A stretch of 64,000 bases of DNA from UBA5070 sp035913415 (GTDB lineage: Bacteria; Fibrobacterota; Fibrobacteria; UBA5070), in contig JAMIIV010000068.1 of assembly GCA_035913415.1 (NCBI GenBank), positions 7,594 to 71,593 on the forward strand. The letters are read 5' to 3'. Below, in pieces: positions 59,720-64,000 of the stretch. How positions within the stretch are numbered: position 1 is the first letter of the stretch; each line of letters begins with the position of its first letter. The notes below the pieces were generated by a model. The model was not told the DNA's origin. It made no database searches and saw nothing but the letters and a program-made list of their open reading frames with translations. The translations under genes were made by a program, and so were the position numbers.

Positions 59720-62116
59720 ATGCAAAAGACCACGATCCGCAAGAAACTCGTCAGGACGTCGCTCCTGGTTCTGGTGCCGGCCTTTCTGGTCGTCATCCTG
59801 GCGGTGGCGGCGCTCAACGTCTGGGTCAGCGGGCGCAACCAGGATGCCACGGCCCAGCGCATCGACTCGGCCCTGGTGCGCAAGGGACGCGTGCTCACCA
59901 GCAACAACGCCCAGGCCCTGATGGGCATGGCGGAAGGCAATGCCTTCCTCCAGATCCAGGCGCTGGTGGCCAGCACGGTCAAGGACGACGCCGACGTGGT
60001 CTACGGTACCTTCATGATGGCCGACAGTTCGCTTCCTTGGGCGGTTTCCGAGGAGGGGGATTCGGTCGGCAAACTCGCCAAGGCCGACTCCCTCGCCGAT
60101 ACGACCCTCACCTGGGTCGCGGCGCAGAAGGCTCTGTCCATGCGGACCGTGGTCCGAAAGGGCCAGACCATCCGCGAGTTCGCCGCGCCCGTGGGCCTGG
60201 CTGGCGAACCACCCATGGGATGGATCCGCTACGGACTGTCCACGCACTTGATGGAACTGGCCATCGCCGAGGAGGCCCAGCAGGCCCGGATGGCCTTGAT
60301 GCAGATCATCGGTTTGCTGATCGTGATGTGCGCCGCCATCGCCTGGGCAGCCTTGGGCAAGTTCCAGACCGAGGCCTCCAGGCTGTCGAAACCTGTCACC
60401 GAACTTGCCGCCGCGGCGGAAATCATCAAGGGCGGGGACTATCGCAAACCCGTCGAGGTGGCTTCCGACGACGAAATCGGAGATCTCGCCGGAACCTTCG
60501 AGGCCATGCGCCAGACGGTCCAGACCTACACCGAGCATCTGGAAGAATTGATCGCCGCCAAGATGCGCCAGGTCCGTGACATCCTCGACAACGTCGAGCA
60601 GGGTCTGTTCGTGCTGGAGTTCGATGGCAGCATCAGCCCCGAGTACTCGCGGTCCGCTCCCGAGATCCTGGGCGTCGAGAAGCTCGAGACCATGGCCACC
60701 GCCCTGCGCCTGATGCCCTCGCAGTTGGACGATCTGTTGGGATGGCTGGCCTTGATCAAGAACAAGGCGGCCACCATGAGGTGGGAGAAACTGACCAAGG
60801 TCGCTCCGGTCCACGAACTGGAGATCACCCGCCAGGACGGCGACGTGCGGTTCATCCGGTTCCGCTACCAGAAGATGTTCGATTCCAAGGGCAACATCGA
60901 GAAGGTCATGGTGCTCGTCGCCGACGAGACCGAGGCCAGGCGCATCGAGAAGATCGTGGCCGAGGAGAAGGAGCGCCACGAGAACGAGGTCCGGACCATC
61001 CTGGGACTGGTCAACAACCTGCCCGAGGCCATCCACGACTTCTTCAAGGATACCGAGAAGCGCTTCGGCGATTTGCGCGACATGATCAGCTCGATGCACA
61101 AGCGGTCCACCGCGGCCCGCGAGCGCTACCCCGACGGGCCGGAATTCCACCCGATGGCCGACGAGATCTCGCGGATCTTCCGCGACCTCCACACCATCAA
61201 GGGAAATGCCGGCACCTACGGCTTCGAATCCCTCGCCCGCATCGCCCATCGCTCGGAAGACGTCCTGGAAGACCTCAAGGAGCCCGTGTCGGTGCGCACC
61301 TCCAACACGCTCGACTCGCTCATGGGGCTGTTGGGTCGGATGGAGACCGCCTACGAGGAGATCCTGCAGACCGAAAAGCGTCTGGCCGGAGCCGGAGGCG
61401 AAGGCGAGGTCCTGATCCAGATCTCCGAGCGCAAGATCGAGCACATCAACCGGCTCGCCTCTGCCCTGGAACACGTGTCCGGTTCGGTGATCGCCGACCC
61501 CGACGCGCTCCGGCCCCTCATCGAGGCCTGCCGCACCCTGCGCAATGTTCCGCTGGCGCGCCTGGGGGACAAGTACCGGTCGTTGGTGGAGCGTATCTCG
61601 GAAAAACTCGAGAAGCAGGTGGTGTTCCACTGCCTTCCCGCCACCACGGAAGTCGATCCGCACTTCTTCGGTCCCATCGACGAAGCCCTGGTGCACATGC
61701 TGCGCAACTCCGTCGATCACGGCATCGAGACGCCCGCGGTGCGAGCCGCCGCCGGCAAACCCGAAGTCGGAAGCATCGTGCTGGAAGTCAACATCACCGA
61801 AGACCAGGTCACCATCACCATGTCCGACGACGGTGGGGGCATCGATCAGGAGCGTGTGGTGCGCAAAGCCGTCGAGGAAGGCCTGATCAATCCGTCGCAG
61901 GTCGATTCGATGACCCCGGACCAGAAGCTGGGGCTGATCTTCGAGTCGGGAGTCTCGACGTCCGGAGTGGTCTCCGACATCTCCGGTCGCGGCGTGGGCA
62001 TGGCGGCGGTGCGGGATTGCATCGAAGCCCTGGGAGGTCGGATCTCGCTGTCCAGTCGCATGGGCGAAGGGACCCAGACGCAGATCCAGCTCCCGGCCAG
62101 ATTCGCCCAGGCCTGA
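59720..62116 (+). CDS. Membrane HAMP-PAS-HPt-HATPase CheA-like sensor kinase
   Basis: The 798-aa protein has a transmembrane helix (about 13-35), a periplasmic sensor region (about 36-190) and a second helix (about 192-214). A HAMP domain follows (about 215-275: KPVTELAAAAEIIKGGDY), then a PAS-like domain (about 290-415) and a coiled coil. HPt has H491 in RDLHTIKGNAG. The CheA-type ATPase has VHMLRNSVDHGIETP (about 657-671), SDDGGGID and GRGVGMAAVR. Like the other kinase it lacks P3 and CheW-like parts. It ends the operon. The order suggests binding protein, then this kinase, then CheY. Confidence 0.85.
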   Translation: MQKTTIRKKLVRTSLLVLVPAFLVVILAVAALNVWVSGRNQDATAQRIDSALVRKGRVLTSNNAQALMGMAEGNAFLQIQALVASTVKDDADVVYGTFMMADSSLPWAVSEEGDSVGKLAKADSLADTTLTWVAAQKALSMRTVVRKGQTIREFAAPVGLAGEPPMGWIRYGLSTHLMELAIAEEAQQARMALMQIIGLLIVMCAAIAWAALGKFQTEASRLSKPVTELAAAAEIIKGGDYRKPVEVASDDEIGDLAGTFEAMRQTVQTYTEHLEELIAAKMRQVRDILDNVEQGLFVLEFDGSISPEYSRSAPEILGVEKLETMATALRLMPSQLDDLLGWLALIKNKAATMRWEKLTKVAPVHELEITRQDGDVRFIRFRYQKMFDSKGNIEKVMVLVADETEARRIEKIVAEEKERHENEVRTILGLVNNLPEAIHDFFKDTEKRFGDLRDMISSMHKRSTAARERYPDGPEFHPMADEISRIFRDLHTIKGNAGTYGFESLARIAHRSEDVLEDLKEPVSVRTSNTLDSLMGLLGRMETAYEEILQTEKRLAGAGGEGEVLIQISERKIEHINRLASALEHVSGSVIADPDALRPLIEACRTLRNVPLARLGDKYRSLVERISEKLEKQVVFHCLPATTEVDPHFFGPIDEALVHMLRNSVDHGIETPAVRAAAGKPEVGSIVLEVNITEDQVTITMSDDGGGIDQERVVRKAVEEGLINPSQVDSMTPDQKLGLIFESGVSTSGVVSDISGRGVGMAAVRDCIEALGGRISLSSRMGEGTQTQIQLPARFAQA

Positions 62117-62159
62117 TCGGGATCCTCGCCCGCCAACGGGCGCGTGGAGAAAAACGACG

Positions 62160-62185
62160 GGCGCCTCTTCCACCGAAGAGGCGCC
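62160..62185. terminator. Bidirectional terminator between kinase and rph
   Basis: GGCGCCTCTT (62160-62169) pairs perfectly with 62176-62185 across six bases. The plus strand continues TGTTTCGCTT. On the minus strand a TTTTT run lies a few bases beyond the stem (62154-62150). Confidence 0.65.
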
Positions 62186-62228
62186 TGTTTCGCTTCAAGA
62201 ATGGGGGAGCCGTCGGGCTCCGGGAACA

Positions 62229-62945
62229 TCAGGGCAGGCGGCCGCCCAGGATGGTCCGTTGGATGTCGTTGAGTTCGCGGATGCCGGCTTGCGCCAGGTC
62301 GAGCATGGCGTCGAGTTCCCGGCGCGTGTAGGCGCCGTGTTCGGCGGTGCCCTGCACCTCCACGAGGCGATCGCCGTCGAGGGCGACCACGTTCATGTCC
62401 GTGCCGGCGCTGGAGTCTTCTTCGTAGCAGAGATCGAGCATGGGCTGGCCGTCGACGATGCCGACCGACACCGCTCCGAGCCAGCCGGTGAGGATGGGGC
62501 GGGAGGGCGTTGGGTCGAGTTTTCGCAAGGCCAGGGCCAGGGCGACGAACGCGCCCGTGATGGAGGCGGTGCGGGTGCCGCCGTCGGCCTCGATGACGTC
62601 GCAGTCGACGATGATCTGGCGTTCCCCGAGCGCGACCAGGTCGGTCGCGGCGCGCAGCGAGCGACCGATGAGGCGTTGGATCTCCTGCGTTCGGCCCGAG
62701 ACCCCTTTGCGCTCGCGGTCCACCCGGGTGTTCGTGGAGCGGGGCATCAGCGCGTACTCGGCGGTCACCCAGCCCTTGCCTTGGCCCTTGAGCCAGCGCG
62801 GGATGTCGGCGTCGATGGTGGCGTTGCAAAGCACGCGCGTGCGACCGGCGGTGACCAGGACCGAACCTTCGGCCTGCGAGACGAAATCCGTCTGGATGGA
62901 GAAGGGGCGCAGGGCGCCGGATGCGCGTCCATCGATTCTTGTCAT
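62229..62945 (-). CDS. rph: Ribonuclease PH
   Basis: RNase PH trims tRNA 3' ends by phosphorolysis. The 238-aa protein has the family start GRASGALRPFSIQTDFVSQAEGSVL, here residues about 6-30. The active-site region is EYALMPRSTNTR, followed by SGRTQEIQRLIGRSLRA, DCDVIEADGGTRTASITGAFVAL and VDLCYEEDSSAGTDMNVV-like sequence. Length is normal and all catalytic Arg/Asp residues are present. It follows pheA on the minus strand with 32 bases between them. Confidence 0.97.
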   Translation of the reverse strand: MTRIDGRASGALRPFSIQTDFVSQAEGSVLVTAGRTRVLCNATIDADIPRWLKGQGKGWVTAEYALMPRSTNTRVDRERKGVSGRTQEIQRLIGRSLRAATDLVALGERQIIVDCDVIEADGGTRTASITGAFVALALALRKLDPTPSRPILTGWLGAVSVGIVDGQPMLDLCYEEDSSAGTDMNVVALDGDRLVEVQGTAEHGAYTRRELDAMLDLAQAGIRELNDIQRTILGGRLP

Positions 62946-62977
62946 GGTGGTACCTCGGGTGTTCTCGGGAATGGTTG

Positions 62978-63889
62978 TCAGATTCCGTCTTCGGGCGCGG
63001 GGACGGGCCAGGCGGCGTAGGTTCCCAGGATCGAAAGTTCCTCGACCATCTCGCCCAGGTGCTGCAGGGCCCGTTCGCAACGGGGTTCCAGCATGCCGGC
63101 GCGGATGTCGACGAAGAAGCGGTACCGCCAGGGGGCGCCGGGGATGGGGCGACTCTCGATGCGGGCCAGGTCCAGGTCGCGCAGGGCGAAGGCGCCGAGA
63201 GCCCGGAAGAGGCTCCCCGGTCCGGCGTTGTCGAGCGTGAAGGCGATGGAGGTCTTGAGAGGTTTGCCGCGGGGCGGGGGCAGGGCCTCGCGCGCGGCCA
63301 TCAGGAACCGCGTGAAGTTGGACGGATCGTCCTCCATGCCTTCGTGGAGGATCTCCAACCCGTAGGTCTCGGCGGCCAGGCGCGAGGCGATCACGGCCAC
63401 ACCCGCTTCGCGCGTCTGCGAGAGCTGGCGCGCCGAACCCGCGGTGTCCCCGGGAACCCGCGAGGCGTGGGGCACCAGCCGGACCAGGTGCTTCCTGCAC
63501 TGGATGAGCGGTTGAGGATGGATGCGGACTTCGCGGATCTCGGAGAGTTTCGTGCCGGGCATGGCCATCAGGCAGTGGTGCACGTGCACGACCGTTTCGG
63601 CGACCGCGTGGTAGCCCTCCTGGGCCAGCAGATCCCAGTTGTCCTGCAGGCTGGCGCTTCCGGCGAGGGTGTTCTCCACCGGCAGGGCGGCTCGATCGAT
63701 CTCGCCCTTGCGCAGGGCCGCATGCACCGAGGGGAAGTCGGGGAATCCCACGGGCTCCACCCGGCGTCCGTAGACCTGGCGGATGGCCATTTCGGAATAA
63801 GCTCCGGGCACACCTTCGTATCCCACCCGCAAACGTGCGGATTTCGGGGAGGAGGCCTTCGAGGGGCGAATCTTCGTGGTCTTGGGCAT
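62978..63889 (-). CDS. pheA: Prephenate dehydratase with ACT domain
   Basis: PheA converts prephenate to phenylpyruvate in phenylalanine synthesis. The 303-aa monofunctional protein begins with a short basic extension, then VGYEGVPGAYSEMAIRQ. It has the catalytic region with DDPSNFTRFLM (the Thr-Arg-Phe motif) and VIASRLAAETYGL. A C-terminal ACT domain carries GSLFRALGAFALRDLDLARIESRP, the ESRP phenylalanine-binding motif, so it is likely feedback inhibited. ATG 63889 is the best start. No chorismate mutase domain is fused. Confidence 0.94.
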   Translation of the reverse strand: MPKTTKIRPSKASSPKSARLRVGYEGVPGAYSEMAIRQVYGRRVEPVGFPDFPSVHAALRKGEIDRAALPVENTLAGSASLQDNWDLLAQEGYHAVAETVVHVHHCLMAMPGTKLSEIREVRIHPQPLIQCRKHLVRLVPHASRVPGDTAGSARQLSQTREAGVAVIASRLAAETYGLEILHEGMEDDPSNFTRFLMAAREALPPPRGKPLKTSIAFTLDNAGPGSLFRALGAFALRDLDLARIESRPIPGAPWRYRFFVDIRAGMLEPRCERALQHLGEMVEELSILGTYAAWPVPAPEDGI

Positions 63890-63967
63890 AGGGCGCCAAA
63901 GGTACCAACCGAGCCTCCTTCCCGCGTGGTCGAGCCCCACGATGGAGACCCGGCGTTCGAGCCGTCC

Positions 63968-63989
63968 GGTGGTCGAGCCTGTCGAGACC
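63968..63989 (+). repeat. REP-like arm at the right window edge
   Basis: Bases 63968-63989 repeat the 22-base arm found at 13568-13589 with one change (CCTGTCG for CTTGTCG). Its partner arm, if present, lies beyond the window. Degenerate copies lie just before it (about 63925-63965). Confidence 0.75.
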
Positions 63990-64000
63990 AACCGGGTGGG

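Overview
The window is GC-rich and densely coding, from a flagellated diderm bacterium. Three things point to the Fibrobacterota or a close relative: a TIGR02147-family regulator followed by a lipoprotein, a secreted GH26 mannanase with a type-IX-like C-terminal tail, and an LptD-type outer-membrane assembly protein. This taxonomic call is inference from gene content. I saw no rRNA, tRNA, CRISPR array, integrase or transposase.

Layout. 1-8426: end of a prenyl diphosphate synthase, a membrane sulfatase with a MopE-like insert, purN, a STAS protein, gcvT, ftsK and a Cache-type secreted protein. 8427-13708: GH26 mannanase with its own promoter and long leader, a YbiT-type ABC-F protein, an outer-membrane-like protein and a palindromic repeat. 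13709-20403 (minus strand): a complete branched-chain amino-acid ABC transporter (livFGMHK), then a DUF5718-like gene coupled to nadC. 20597-40070 (plus strand): one long flagellar run, motE-fliK-flgD-flgE, then (new promoter) fliL-fliM-fliY-fliO-fliP-fliQ-fliR-flhB-flhA-flhF-flhG, ending in a histidine kinase and a receiver-kinase hybrid. flhB is fused in frame to a lipoprotein beta-propeller. 40126-45496 (minus): lptD, maf, a RodZ-like gene, tatD, a small membrane protein and hisB, joined by start/stop overlaps. 45553-51492: an RCC1-repeat fragment, a solitary fliN, pyrB with a non-catalytic dihydroorotase partner, a small PilZ/HD-associated-type domain protein with an HDOD protein, and guaB. 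51694-53805: regulator plus lipoprotein pair with a strongly structured leader. 53867-62116: a signalling block with CheX, a GGDEF cyclase, CheY, a CheX-PAS-HPt-ATPase kinase, two periplasmic binding proteins and a membrane HAMP-PAS-HPt-ATPase kinase. 62229-63889 (minus): pheA and rph.

Genes in each cluster are usually joined by ATGA, GTGA or TTGA overlaps, so most blocks read as translationally coupled operons. Four intergenic regions carry a similar candidate sigma-70-type promoter (TTGCG-like, exactly 17 bases, TAnnAT-like). A sigma-54-like box lies just before motE.

The most unusual items are: (1) a 13-base palindrome, GACGGAWTCCGTC, present in seven exact copies scattered through genes in all three codon phases; (2) the flhB-lipoprotein fusion; (3) the CheA-like signalling operon without any CheW-type domain; (4) an in-frame 60-base tandem duplication in livG; and (5) structured leaders before fliL and the TIGR02147 gene.
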